Shown here one piece after another: positions 20,073 through 28,408 of a stretch of DNA of 64,000 bases. Each line of letters starts with the position of its first letter. Position 1 is the stretch's first letter. The stretch is from Shimia litoralis (lineage in GTDB: Bacteria > Pseudomonadota > Alphaproteobacteria > Rhodobacterales > Rhodobacteraceae). The position numbers and the translations under genes are program-made. The stretch spans positions 1 to 64,000 of the forward strand of contig NZ_SULI01000006.1 in the NCBI RefSeq assembly GCF_005518135.1, in the 5' to 3' direction. The notes beneath the pieces were generated by a model that saw only the letters and a program-made list of their open reading frames with translations, did not search any database and was not told the origin of the DNA.

Positions 20073-20591
20073 ATGCGCTGGATCACATATCTTGCTGGAT
20101 GCCTGCTTCCGATGGCAGCACAGGCCATTGTGGTCACCCCGTATCACGGGATGAGCCTGCAATGCCAATCGACCGAGATATGCCAGACCAACGGCGACTG
20201 TACGGCACACACCCAGACCAAAGCGCGTTTGGATCTTGAGGCTGCAACCTATGCATCGTCTTTTGCGCCCTTCGCTCCAAGTCGGGAAAAATGGGCGCGT
20301 CGGATGACTGTGTCTTGGACATCTCAAGATGGTGCGCCCCTCGAAACAACCTATCGTGACGTCCCAAATGCGGTTGGCGCGCGGGATGTCTGGAAATTTG
20401 CCACATCCCAAGAGCGGCAATCCGGCTGGTTTGGCCCCGAGCTTCCTGCCGAGAACATATCGCAGGATCAATGGGTCCTGCCCCCGTTTCAGATTTGGCA
20501 CACACGCACACGACCAACCGACACTCCAAAACTGTTCAAGGCGAAAGATCGCGACATCATCGTGTTCACCTGTACCGAGGTGACCCAATGA
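20073..20591 (+). CDS. Small exported protein of unknown function inside the liv operon
   Basis: 172 residues with a signal peptide (MRWITYLAGCLLPMAAQA). The mature part has several cysteines (CQSTEICQTNGDC near the N-terminus and one near the C-terminus), which could form disulfides in the periplasm. No family is recognised. It begins 3 bp after the livF stop and precedes livH on the same strand, so it is co-transcribed with the transporter. A periplasmic accessory role is possible but not shown by the sequence. Confidence 0.75.
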   Translation: MRWITYLAGCLLPMAAQAIVVTPYHGMSLQCQSTEICQTNGDCTAHTQTKARLDLEAATYASSFAPFAPSREKWARRMTVSWTSQDGAPLETTYRDVPNAVGARDVWKFATSQERQSGWFGPELPAENISQDQWVLPPFQIWHTRTRPTDTPKLFKAKDRDIIVFTCTEVTQ

Positions 20592-20681
20592 CAGAGACGC
20601 GAGACACTGGCTTTGGCATGGATGTCAAAGGACACAACACATGACACACACTTTCCACATCAACACGAGAGAGATGACCTG

Positions 20682-21692
20682 ATGGACTTTCTGAATGGCC
20701 TTGTGGCCCTCTCAAACTTTGTGCTGATCCCCGCAATGGCCTACGGAAGCCAACTGGCGCTCGGCGCTTTGGGAGTCACACTGATTTACGGGATCTTGCG
20801 GTTCTCGAACTTTGCCCATGGCGACACGATGGCCTTTGGCGCCATGGTCACCGTCCTTGTGACATGGCTGTTCCAAAGCATGGGCATTTCGCTTGGGCCG
20901 TTGCCCACGGCCTTGCTGGCGCTGCCATTTGGCATTCTGGGCACCATGGCGTTGGTGCTCCTCACTGACAGGATGGTCTATAAATTCTATCGCGACCAAA
21001 AGGCCAAACCCGTGATCCTTGTGATCGTGTCGATGGGCGTGATGTTCATCATGAACGGGTTGGTCCGCTTTATCATCGGGCCAAACGATCAAAAATTTGC
21101 CGATGGGGAACGCTTTATTATCTCTGTACGTGAATTCAAGGCGATGACTGGCCTGCGCGAAGGCCTGGCAATCAAGACCACACAGGGTTTGACCGTGGTC
21201 ACTGCGGTGATTGTGGTGGCGCTGTTGTTTTGGTTTTTGAACCGCACGCGGACCGGAAAATCAATGCGCGCGTATTCCGACAACGAAGATCTGGCGCTGC
21301 TGTCAGGCATCAATCCTGAACGTGTGGTGATGTACACATGGTTGATCGTGGCTGCATTGGCGACGGTTGCAGGGGTTCTATACGGCTTGGACAAGACCTT
21401 TAAGCCGTTCACCTACTTCCAGCTGTTGCTGCCGATTTTTGCCTCGGCGATTGTGGGCGGATTGGGCAACCCGTTGGGCGCCATTGCCGGTGGGTTTGTC
21501 ATTGCCTTTTCCGAGGTCACCATCACCTATGCGTGGAAAAAAGTGCTGGTGTACTGGATGCCCGAAAGTCTGGAGCCCAGCGGATTGGTGCAACTGATGT
21601 CCACGGACTATAAATTCGCGGTCAGCTTCGTGATCCTGATCATCGTCCTTTTGTTCAAGCCCACCGGCCTATTTCAGGGGAAATCGGTATGA
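20682..21692 (+). CDS. livH: Branched-chain amino acid type ABC transporter permease LivH
   Basis: Membrane permease of 336 residues from ATG 20682 (MDFLNGLVALSNF). It shows the LivH-type pattern: LALGALGVTLIYGILRFSNFAHGDTMAFGA at the first helices, a RAYSDNEDLALLSGINPERV cytoplasmic loop that contacts the ATPase, and the GGLGNPLGAIAGG motif. An open frame upstream to 20613 lacks similarity. It is coupled to livM by a 4-bp ATGA overlap. Confidence 0.94.
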   Translation: MDFLNGLVALSNFVLIPAMAYGSQLALGALGVTLIYGILRFSNFAHGDTMAFGAMVTVLVTWLFQSMGISLGPLPTALLALPFGILGTMALVLLTDRMVYKFYRDQKAKPVILVIVSMGVMFIMNGLVRFIIGPNDQKFADGERFIISVREFKAMTGLREGLAIKTTQGLTVVTAVIVVALLFWFLNRTRTGKSMRAYSDNEDLALLSGINPERVVMYTWLIVAALATVAGVLYGLDKTFKPFTYFQLLLPIFASAIVGGLGNPLGAIAGGFVIAFSEVTITYAWKKVLVYWMPESLEPSGLVQLMSTDYKFAVSFVILIIVLLFKPTGLFQGKSV

Positions 21693-22990
21693 GCGATACA
21701 ATGAAAAATACTCTGCTGTTCGCCTTGGTGGCGTTGTTGATCATCGGCACTGGGATCGTGCAGTCTTGGAATACCGCGCTCTTCATTCTGAATATGGGCC
21801 TGATTTCCTCGATCATGGCGCTTGGGGTGAACCTGCAATGGGGCTTTGCCGGCCTGTTTAACGTGGGTGTCATGGGCTTTGTGGCCCTTGGCGGATTGGC
21901 TGTTGTGCTGACATCAACCGACCCTGTCAGCGAAGCCTGGGCCGCAGGTGGCCCACGCGTTCTGGTGGCGTTGCTGACGGGTGCTGCGGTGATTGTGGCC
22001 GCAATCGTTCTGCAAAAACGGCTCAAGGGCCGGACGCGCACTCTGGCCACAGTTGCTGTGTTGATCGGGGGCTTTGTCGTCTATCGCTTTTTGTTTGACC
22101 CTGCGGTGGATGCCATCGAAGCTGTCAATCCAGCGGTCACGGGCCACCTTGGGGGTTTGGGTCTGCCTGTGTTGATCGCTTGGCCCGTGGGTGGCCTGCT
22201 TGCGGCCGGTGCGGCGTGGATGATTGGCAAAACCGCTCTGGGATTGCGGTCTGACTATCTGGCGATTGCCACATTGGGCATCGCGGAAATCATTATTGCC
22301 GTCATGAAAAACGAAGACTGGATGTCTCGGGGTGTGAAAAACATCAACGGCCTGCCCCGTCCCGTGCCGTATGAAATTGACCTTCAGCAGAGCGAAAGCT
22401 TTGTGCAAGGCGCACAGTCCATTGGCTTGGACCCTGTTATGGCGTCCACGCTTTACGTCAAACTTGGCTATTCATTGCTGTTCTCGGCGGTTCTGATCCT
22501 GATCTTTGTGGCGGCTCAATTGGCACTGCACAGCCCTTGGGGTCGGATGATGCGCGCCATTCGTGACAACGAGGTTGCTTCGGAAGCGATGGGGAAAAAC
22601 GTCACCAAGCGCCATCTGCAAATCTTTGTCCTCGGGTCTGCGGTCTGTGGCATTGCTGGCGCAATGATGACCACCATGGACGGTCAGTTGACGCCCAGCA
22701 CATATAACCCGCTGCGCTATACCTTCCTGATTTGGGTAATGGTGATTGTCGGTGGGTCAGGCAACAATCTGGGTGCCGTGCTTGGCGGTTTTCTGATTTG
22801 GTTCCTATGGGTTCAGGTAGAGCCGATGGGCTTGGCGCTGATGCATATGGTGACCTACGGCATGGCCGAAGACAGCGGCCTGCGTGCGCATCTGATTGAT
22901 AGTGCGGCGCACATGCGGTTGCTGACCATGGGCTTGATCCTGCTTTTGGTCCTGCGCTTTAGCCCCAAAGGGTTGATCCCCGAAAAATAG
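21689..22990 (+). CDS. livM: Branched-chain amino acid type ABC transporter permease LivM
   Basis: Second permease, 433 residues, with the family motifs GVNLQWGFAGLFNVGVMGFVALGG, DYLAIATLGIAEII, the ATPase-contact loop RAIRDNEVASEAMGKN and GGSGNNLGAVLGG. A moderately long hydrophilic and membrane insertion around residues 85-160 is usual in alphaproteobacterial forms. It is the last gene of the operon and is followed by a strong palindromic terminator. Confidence 0.94.
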   Translation: MSDTMKNTLLFALVALLIIGTGIVQSWNTALFILNMGLISSIMALGVNLQWGFAGLFNVGVMGFVALGGLAVVLTSTDPVSEAWAAGGPRVLVALLTGAAVIVAAIVLQKRLKGRTRTLATVAVLIGGFVVYRFLFDPAVDAIEAVNPAVTGHLGGLGLPVLIAWPVGGLLAAGAAWMIGKTALGLRSDYLAIATLGIAEIIIAVMKNEDWMSRGVKNINGLPRPVPYEIDLQQSESFVQGAQSIGLDPVMASTLYVKLGYSLLFSAVLILIFVAAQLALHSPWGRMMRAIRDNEVASEAMGKNVTKRHLQIFVLGSAVCGIAGAMMTTMDGQLTPSTYNPLRYTFLIWVMVIVGGSGNNLGAVLGGFLIWFLWVQVEPMGLALMHMVTYGMAEDSGLRAHLIDSAAHMRLLTMGLILLLVLRFSPKGLIPEK

Positions 22991-23011
22991 GGATTTCCCC
23001 AATCATTATGC

Positions 23012-23041
23012 AATAAGGCCGCTCGATCGAGCGGCCTTATT
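23012..23041. terminator. Bidirectional terminator between livM and the HerA-like gene
   Basis: A perfect 30-bp palindrome with arm AATAAGGCCGCTCGA (23012-23026) and its exact complement 23027-23041. It ends in TTATT on both strands and separates two convergent genes, so it can stop transcription from either side. Confidence 0.8.
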
Positions 23042-23073
23042 CATGTCTGGCGACATCGTTCAAAACTGCGCTC

Positions 23074-24621
23074 TTAGCGGCCCTTGAACAACCCACCCAA
23101 AATGCCACGCACGATGCGCCGTCCAGTAGTGCCGGACAATTCCTTCATGACCATCTTGCCCATTGCAGTGCCAAAACTATCGCCCTTAGAGCGACGCGTC
23201 GTGCGAGAGGTTGACCGTGTGACACGTGTCCCCGAATACCGCCGCCCCGCAGAATATTCGCGCTCGGCGGGCGACATGTCTTCTTCGCGCTCTTCCAGCT
23301 TTTCGGCCTGTTGCGCCGCATCTTCAGACCGTTTTTTCAGAATTTCATACGCCGAACGACGATCCGTGATCGCTTCGTATTTTCCGGCCACAGGCGACGC
23401 TGCCAGCACCGCCTTGCGGGTCGGGCCGTCAATCGGTCCCAGCTTGGACGACGGCGGGCGGATCAATGTGCGTTCGACCACGCCCGGCACACCTTTTTTC
23501 ATCAGCATCGAGGTCACTGCCTCGCCCACGCCCACCTCGCGAATGGCTTGTTCGGTGCTAAAGCGCGGATTGTCGCGATAGGTTTCTGCCGCCAGCCGCA
23601 ACATTTTTCGATCTTTGGCAGTAAACGCCCGCAACGCATGCTGAACGCGGTTGCCCAACTGCCCCAAAATGTCCTCGGGGATGTCTGCCGGATTTTGCGA
23701 GATGAAATAGATGCCCACGCCTTTTGAACGGATCAAACGCGCCACTTGTTCCACCTTATCCACCAGCGCCTTGGGCGCGTCATCAAACAACAGATGCGCC
23801 TCGTCGAAAAAGAACACCAGCTTGGGTTTGTCAGGATCCCCCACTTCGGGAAGATCTTCGAACAATTCTGACAACAACCACAACAAGAACGTCGCATAGA
23901 GCCGCGGCGACCCCATGAGCTTGTCCGCCGCCAGAATATTGATGCGCCCACGCCCTGCGTCGTCTGTTTGGATCAAATCCGAGAGTTCAAGCGCAGGTTC
24001 CCCGAACAGTTTTGTCCCGCCCTGATTTTCCAGAACCAAAAGACGGCGTTGAATGGCGCCGATTGAGCTGATCGAGATATTGCCATAGCGCAGCCCCAAA
24101 TCGGCGCGGTTCTCGCCAACCCATACCAAAAGGGCCTGCAAGTCCTTGAGATCAAGAAGCGGCAACCCTTGCTCATCGGCAAGCCGGAACGCAATGTTTA
24201 AAATACCCTCTTGGGCCTCGCTCAGCTCCATCAGACGCGAAAGCAACAATGGCCCCATATCAGCCACTGTCGTGCGCACGGGGTGCCCCTGCTCGCCGAA
24301 CAAGTCCCAGAATGTCACTGGAAATGATTCGTATGCGTAGTCCTGAAACCCGATCTTTTGCGCGCGTTCGGTAAATGGGGCATGCAATTTGAAATCTGGA
24401 CTGCCTGCTTGCGCCAGTCCGGACAAGTCTCCTTTGACGTCGGACAGGAACACAGGCACCCCAGCCTTGGAAAATCCTTCGGCGAGAATTTGAAGGGTCA
24501 CGGTTTTGCCGGTTCCTGTCGCACCTGCCACAAGCCCGTGTCGGTTCGCATATTTTAGCGATAACCCTTGTTTGGTCGCATATTCCTCTCCGCCACCCCC
24601 GAGAAAGATAGAATTTTCCAC
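23074..24621 (-). CDS. yjgR: HerA-like helicase domain protein (DUF853, YjgR family)
   Basis: 515-residue cytoplasmic P-loop ATPase of the FtsK/HerA superfamily. Walker A is GATGTGKT (33-40), Walker B is [13 protein letters not shown], and further conserved blocks are [22 protein letters not shown] and [29 protein letters not shown]. The C-terminal tail (about 430-515) is charged and then basic ([25 protein letters not shown]). The family is widespread but its substrate is unsettled. It appears monocistronic. Confidence 0.92.
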   Translation of the reverse strand: MENSIFLGGGGEEYATKQGLSLKYANRHGLVAGATGTGKTVTLQILAEGFSKAGVPVFLSDVKGDLSGLAQAGSPDFKLHAPFTERAQKIGFQDYAYESFPVTFWDLFGEQGHPVRTTVADMGPLLLSRLMELSEAQEGILNIAFRLADEQGLPLLDLKDLQALLVWVGENRADLGLRYGNISISSIGAIQRRLLVLENQGGTKLFGEPALELSDLIQTDDAGRGRINILAADKLMGSPRLYATFLLWLLSELFEDLPEVGDPDKPKLVFFFDEAHLLFDDAPKALVDKVEQVARLIRSKGVGIYFISQNPADIPEDILGQLGNRVQHALRAFTAKDRKMLRLAAETYRDNPRFSTEQAIREVGVGEAVTSMLMKKGVPGVVERTLIRPPSSKLGPIDGPTRKAVLAASPVAGKYEAITDRRSAYEILKKRSEDAAQQAEKLEEREEDMSPAEREYSAGRRYSGTRVTRSTSRTTRRSKGDSFGTAMGKMVMKELSGTTGRRIVRGILGGLFKGR

Positions 24622-24674
24622 AAAAACGTCCCCTAAACCTAAATTTTACTTAGATCGAAAATACAATGTTAACC

Positions 24675-24776
24675 GCGCTTCGCCAGTATTGATTTATCCA
24701 ACCCTGTTTCCTCCTGGGTTTGGGTGGTTTCCTCCCTGATGGACTGGGCCGCATCTTTGGATGCGGCCACTTTTTT
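24675..24776 (+). ncRNA. Candidate small RNA with two CCTCC (anti-Shine-Dalgarno) motifs and a terminator
   Basis: In the 465-bp gene-free stretch 24622-25086, the plus strand shows TTTCCTCCTGGG (24707-24718) and TTTCCTCCCTGA (24728-24739). These are followed by a stem GGCCGCAT/ATGCGGCC (24747-24754, 24761-24768) and, after two bases, six T residues (24771-24776). Paired CCTCC motifs before a terminator are a recurring design in alphaproteobacterial trans-acting small RNAs that pair with ribosome-binding sites. A TACAAT at 24662-24667 could be a -10. The 5' end given is a guess. Confidence 0.4.
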
Positions 24777-24810
24777 GAAATAACAACGTGAAAAACTTAA
24801 GTTTTTCTAG

Positions 24811-24907
24811 TTGACGGGTAGAGAATTTATTCGTAGCGTTCCGGCAATGAATAAGTCGGCCAGTCCGACGGGGAGTGAAAAGAAAAGGGACCTTCGGGTC
24901 CCTTTTC
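24811..24907 (+). ncRNA. Second candidate small RNA or free-standing terminator
   Basis: A hairpin AAAAGGGACC-TTCG-GGTCCCTTTT (24883-24906) with a stable TTCG tetraloop can terminate transcription on both strands. Just before it on the plus strand is a GTCGG/CCGAC hairpin (about 24855-24869), and at 24813-24818 a TTGACG that could be a -35. No protein frame fits. It could be a second short RNA in tandem with the one at 24675-24776, or only a terminator. The remaining 24908-25086 is upstream sequence of the IalB gene. Confidence 0.3.
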
Positions 24908-25086
24908 AATTTTCGCGGCACCAATTCTCTGAAATTTTCATACTTTGAATGCCTCGTTGTCTCTATCCAATTGTAAATAGCGGAAAATTGCCATGCGGAC
25001 AGCAAAAGCGCTGACTCTGCCCTGACAAACCGTTTGGGGCATGGTAGATCATGCTCGACTAGAGACTTCTTGAACGGATATTTCGT

Positions 25087-25668
25087 ATGCCCAAGACCAA
25101 ACTAATTCTGGCACTCTCAGCTCTTTTGGCCACCGCAGCACCGCTGACCGCTCAGGTTGGATCGCTTTCGGACGGAACATTGGGTCAAACACCCCCGCAA
25201 AACGCGGCGCCTGCCCCAGCGGATGACGTGACCGTAGAGCAAATTGGTGCGTGGCAGTTGCAATGTGCAAAAGACGGCCCCGAGCCGCGCCCATGCCGGA
25301 TGTATCAATTGTTGGCAGACGCGCAAGGCAATGCCGTCGCCGAAGTGACGATGTATCGTCTGCCCGAAGGCGGGCAAGCCGCAGCAGGTGCGACGTTTAT
25401 CGCCCCACTTGAATCGCTTCTGACTGTGCCTTTGACCATCACCATCGGTGAACAGGTCGCCAACCGTGTGCCATATGCCTATTGCAACTCGATTGGATGT
25501 CTTGCGCGCATGGGTCTGTCAGCCATCGAAGCGGAATACTACAAAAGCGCAGATCAAGCGCTGGTGTCGATCATTCCTGCCCGGGCACCAGATCAAGTTG
25601 TCACCGTGATCATGTCCTTGGACGGCTTCAAAGAAGCGTATGAAAAGGCCACACCGGTTCCGCAATAA
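25087..25668 (+). CDS. Invasion associated locus B (IalB) family protein
   Basis: 193 residues with a signal peptide (MPKTKLILALSALLATAAPLTAQ), a Pro/Ala-rich linker (to about 45), then the IalB domain. The domain starts EQIGAWQLQC and contains CRMYQLLADAQGNAVAEV, PYAYCNSIGCLARMGL and a VTVIMSLDGFKEAY C-terminus. IalB proteins are periplasmic or outer-membrane-associated; despite the name they are common in free-living alphaproteobacteria and their function there is unknown. It is a single gene followed by its own terminator. Confidence 0.9.
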   Translation: MPKTKLILALSALLATAAPLTAQVGSLSDGTLGQTPPQNAAPAPADDVTVEQIGAWQLQCAKDGPEPRPCRMYQLLADAQGNAVAEVTMYRLPEGGQAAAGATFIAPLESLLTVPLTITIGEQVANRVPYAYCNSIGCLARMGLSAIEAEYYKSADQALVSIIPARAPDQVVTVIMSLDGFKEAYEKATPVPQ

Positions 25669-25689
25669 CGCGCGAACGAGTATCATACA

Positions 25690-25719
25690 AAACGCCGCTC
25701 TGATCAGGGCGGCGTTTTT
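25690..25719 (+). terminator. Terminator after the IalB gene
   Basis: Stem AACGCCGC (25691-25698) with GCGGCGTT (25709-25716), a 10-base loop and a run of T residues to 25719. It lies between the convergent IalB and ketoacyl synthase genes. Confidence 0.85.
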
Positions 25720-25753
25720 CGTTAAACCATAGACTGTTGAGTTGTCCCGCGCG

Positions 25754-26962
25754 TTACACTTTTCGCAGCGCCAGAACGGCGTTCAACCCACCAAACGCAA
25801 AGGCGTTTGACAACACGACATCGACATCCGCCTCGCGCGCCTCGTTGGGCACCACATCCAATGCGCATTCCGGATCGGCCTCTTGGTAGCCGATTGTCGG
25901 GGCAATCACCCCTTCGCGCAGCGCCATAATACAGGCCAACAGCTCTACAGCCCCCGTGCCGCCAATCAAATGGCCATGCATCGATTTGGTCGACGATATC
26001 ATCAGCGTATCGGCATGCTGGCCAAAGACATCCGCCACCGCTGCACATTCGGTCTTATCATTGGCGGCGGTGCCTGTTCCATGCGCATTGATATAGCCGA
26101 CCTCTTCGGGGTTGATACGCCCGTCGGCCAATGCGCCAGAGATGGCGCGGGCCGCCCCCTGTTTGCTGGGCATCACAATATCAGAGGCATCAGAGCTCAT
26201 CGCGAAACCCGCGACTTCTGCCAGAATATCCGCGCCACGCGCTGTGGCATGCTCGTATTCTTCGAACACAAACACCCCTGCGCCCTCGCCCTGTACCATC
26301 CCATTACGATTTGCGCTAAACGGACGGCAGGCGTCCTTGGACATCACACGCAATCCTTCCCATGCCTTGACGCCGCCAAAGCACAGCATGGATTCAGACC
26401 CGCCCGTGACCATCACCGGACTCATGCCCGAGCGCACCATCTGAAACGCTTGGCTCATCGCATGGTTGGACGATGCACAGGCCGTCGCAACTGTGAAGCT
26501 TGGACCCTTAAGGTTAAACTCCATGCTGACATGGCTTGCCGCGGCGTTGTTCATAAGCTTGGGCACCACAAATGGATGCACGCGGTTTTTACCTTCGCCA
26601 TAGACGCTTCGATAGTTTTCATCCAGCGTCTGCATCCCGCCGCCCGAAGTGCCCAAAACAACCCCCGACTTCGCAGCCAGATCGCCCGAAAACTCAAGGC
26701 CCGATTGTTTGACAGCCTCGCGTGCGGCGATCAGCGCGAACTGGGTAAACCGGTCATACAAGGCCAATTGCTGGCGGTTGAAACAGGTGTCAGCCTTATA
26801 GCCGCGCACCTGCCCGCCAATTTTGATCGCCAACCGGTCCACATCGCGCATCTCAAGTTCACCAATGCCGCAACGACCTTCGCGCATGGCCTCATAGGTT
26901 TCAGGCACCGTGTGCCCAAGTGCGTTGATTGTGCCGGCTCCGGTAATCACCACCCGCTTCAT
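25754..26962 (-). CDS. Beta-ketoacyl-ACP synthase, FabF/NodE-like
   Basis: 402-residue condensing enzyme with the catalytic triad C162 (TACASSNHA), H294 (NAHGTGT) and H331 (KSMHGH), plus the AFGGLNAVL C-terminal motif. It extends acyl-ACP by two carbons. It is not in a housekeeping fab operon but follows a dedicated acyl carrier protein (39 bp upstream) and lpxD, so a role in a special acyl chain, perhaps for lipid A, is likely. This is inferred from context only. Confidence 0.92.
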   Translation of the reverse strand: MKRVVITGAGTINALGHTVPETYEAMREGRCGIGELEMRDVDRLAIKIGGQVRGYKADTCFNRQQLALYDRFTQFALIAAREAVKQSGLEFSGDLAAKSGVVLGTSGGGMQTLDENYRSVYGEGKNRVHPFVVPKLMNNAAASHVSMEFNLKGPSFTVATACASSNHAMSQAFQMVRSGMSPVMVTGGSESMLCFGGVKAWEGLRVMSKDACRPFSANRNGMVQGEGAGVFVFEEYEHATARGADILAEVAGFAMSSDASDIVMPSKQGAARAISGALADGRINPEEVGYINAHGTGTAANDKTECAAVADVFGQHADTLMISSTKSMHGHLIGGTGAVELLACIMALREGVIAPTIGYQEADPECALDVVPNEAREADVDVVLSNAFAFGGLNAVLALRKV

Positions 26963-27001
26963 CTGACCTGATCCTTATGTGTCATCCTAGGCGCCACACG
27001 C

Positions 27002-27259
27002 CTAAGACTGCTGCGCTTTGAGTGTCTCGATCCCAGCAATAATGCTGGCGACTGACGAGATATCAAATTCACTTTGCGTTGGCTCGTTTGCATTAAACGG
27101 TACAGAAATATCAAAGGCTTCCTCAATGGAAAAAATGCTCTCGACCAAGCCGAGGCTGTCAATCCCAAGGCTTTCAAGCGTGCTGTCCATGGTCACATCC
27201 GAGGGGTCCAATACCGCCTGTTCGGCAATAATTTCAATCACCTTGTCTTTGACGTTCAT
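27002..27259 (-). CDS. Acyl carrier protein (specialised)
   Basis: 85-residue acidic helical protein with the phosphopantetheine attachment Ser35 in LGIDSLGLVE. It differs from the housekeeping AcpP (DSLDTVE motif) and resembles the GIDSL type of rhizobial AcpXL, which carries very long acyl chains for lipid A. It lies 30 bp after lpxD and before a ketoacyl synthase. That it carries the chain used by this neighbouring synthase is inferred. Confidence 0.9.
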   Translation of the reverse strand: MNVKDKVIEIIAEQAVLDPSDVTMDSTLESLGIDSLGLVESIFSIEEAFDISVPFNANEPTQSEFDISSVASIIAGIETLKAQQS

Positions 27260-27289
27260 TTGATCGGTCCTTTCGCCAAGTGTGGCTCA

Positions 27290-28381
27290 CTAGTCTTTGG
27301 TGTCTCTCTTTGAGACAGAATTCTGAAGTGCTGCAAAATCTTTGAACAGACGTGGCAACCTCCGAAGTCCCTTATACATCTCTAAATGTGACTCCATTTT
27401 GACAGCCGGATATCCCAAGACCACGCGGCCTGCGGGCACCTTGGACATCATCTTGCTGCCACCGCCGGCAATGACGTTGTCACCGATGGTCGTGTTGTCT
27501 GACACACCGCACTGACCGCCCATCACCACATTGCGCCCGATTTTTGTGGATCCGGCAATGCCACATTGCCCGGCAAGCAGGGTATCATCACCGATTTCAA
27601 CATTATGGGCGATGTGCACCATATTATCGAGCTTGACGCCGTTGCCGATGATGGTGTCGCGAATGGTACCGCAATCGATACAGGTATTTGACCCAACCTC
27701 GACGTCGTTGCCGATCGTCACGGACCCCAGACTGTGGATGCGTGCCCAAGACTGCGCGGTAACTTCACCTTGATCGCCCAAGGTCTCTCGCGCGGCTTCA
27801 ACACCGGATTTTTCAGGGGTCACAAAAGAAAACCCGTCTCCGGCAATCCGCGCACCAGGTTGTGCAATGAACCGATCGCCAATCGTAGCACGCGCCCCGA
27901 TAGAGACCATTTCCCGCAGGAATGTCTGTGTACCCAGTGTGACGTCAGCCCCGACATAACAATGCGGCCCAATCATGCTTTGATCGCCAATGACCGCCCG
28001 TGGACCGATTACGGCCAGCGGGCCAATCGACACATCATTCCCAATCTGCGCACTTGGATCGACGACAGCAGACGGATGAATCCCAATTGGAAAATGTTGG
28101 CCTGGGTCGACCATTGCGGTCAATCCTGACATGCCGAAACGTCCGCGCGTGGAGATGATGGCGCCTTCTAAACCCAGCGCCTGCCAGTCAGCACCAGGCC
28201 ACACCAGAGCAACGCGGGCTTTCCCCAATGCCAACCCATCGGCAAATTTTGGATTGGTCAGCAGCGCCAGATCATCTGGGCCAGCCAACGCGGGTTCAGC
28301 AACGCGATTGATCTTAAGTGACGTATTTCCAAATGCTTCGGCATCAAGAGCCTCTGCGATTTGCTGGATTGTATAGCCCAT
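27290..28381 (-). CDS. lpxD: UDP-3-O-acylglucosamine N-acyltransferase LpxD
   Basis: Adds the N-linked hydroxyacyl chain to UDP-3-O-acylglucosamine in lipid A synthesis. The 363 residues comprise an N-terminal uridine-binding domain (1-100), a left-handed beta-helix of hexapeptide repeats (about 100-320) and a C-terminal helix. The catalytic base is H259 in HIAHNVEIG. Unusually it is not in the lpx-fabZ cluster but between an L,D-transpeptidase and a dedicated ACP; it starts 27 bp after the transpeptidase stop. Confidence 0.94.
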   Translation of the reverse strand: MGYTIQQIAEALDAEAFGNTSLKINRVAEPALAGPDDLALLTNPKFADGLALGKARVALVWPGADWQALGLEGAIISTRGRFGMSGLTAMVDPGQHFPIGIHPSAVVDPSAQIGNDVSIGPLAVIGPRAVIGDQSMIGPHCYVGADVTLGTQTFLREMVSIGARATIGDRFIAQPGARIAGDGFSFVTPEKSGVEAARETLGDQGEVTAQSWARIHSLGSVTIGNDVEVGSNTCIDCGTIRDTIIGNGVKLDNMVHIAHNVEIGDDTLLAGQCGIAGSTKIGRNVVMGGQCGVSDNTTIGDNVIAGGGSKMMSKVPAGRVVLGYPAVKMESHLEMYKGLRRLPRLFKDFAALQNSVSKRDTKD

Positions 28382-28408
28382 GAAACCTCCGCGATATGCA
28401 GTGGTTTT

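Noticed and set aside
25883-26971. Long plus-strand open frame opposite the ketoacyl synthase gene
   Set aside because: It is the mirror of a complete condensing enzyme with all catalytic residues; the antisense product is rich in His/Arg and has no recognisable motif or ribosome site.
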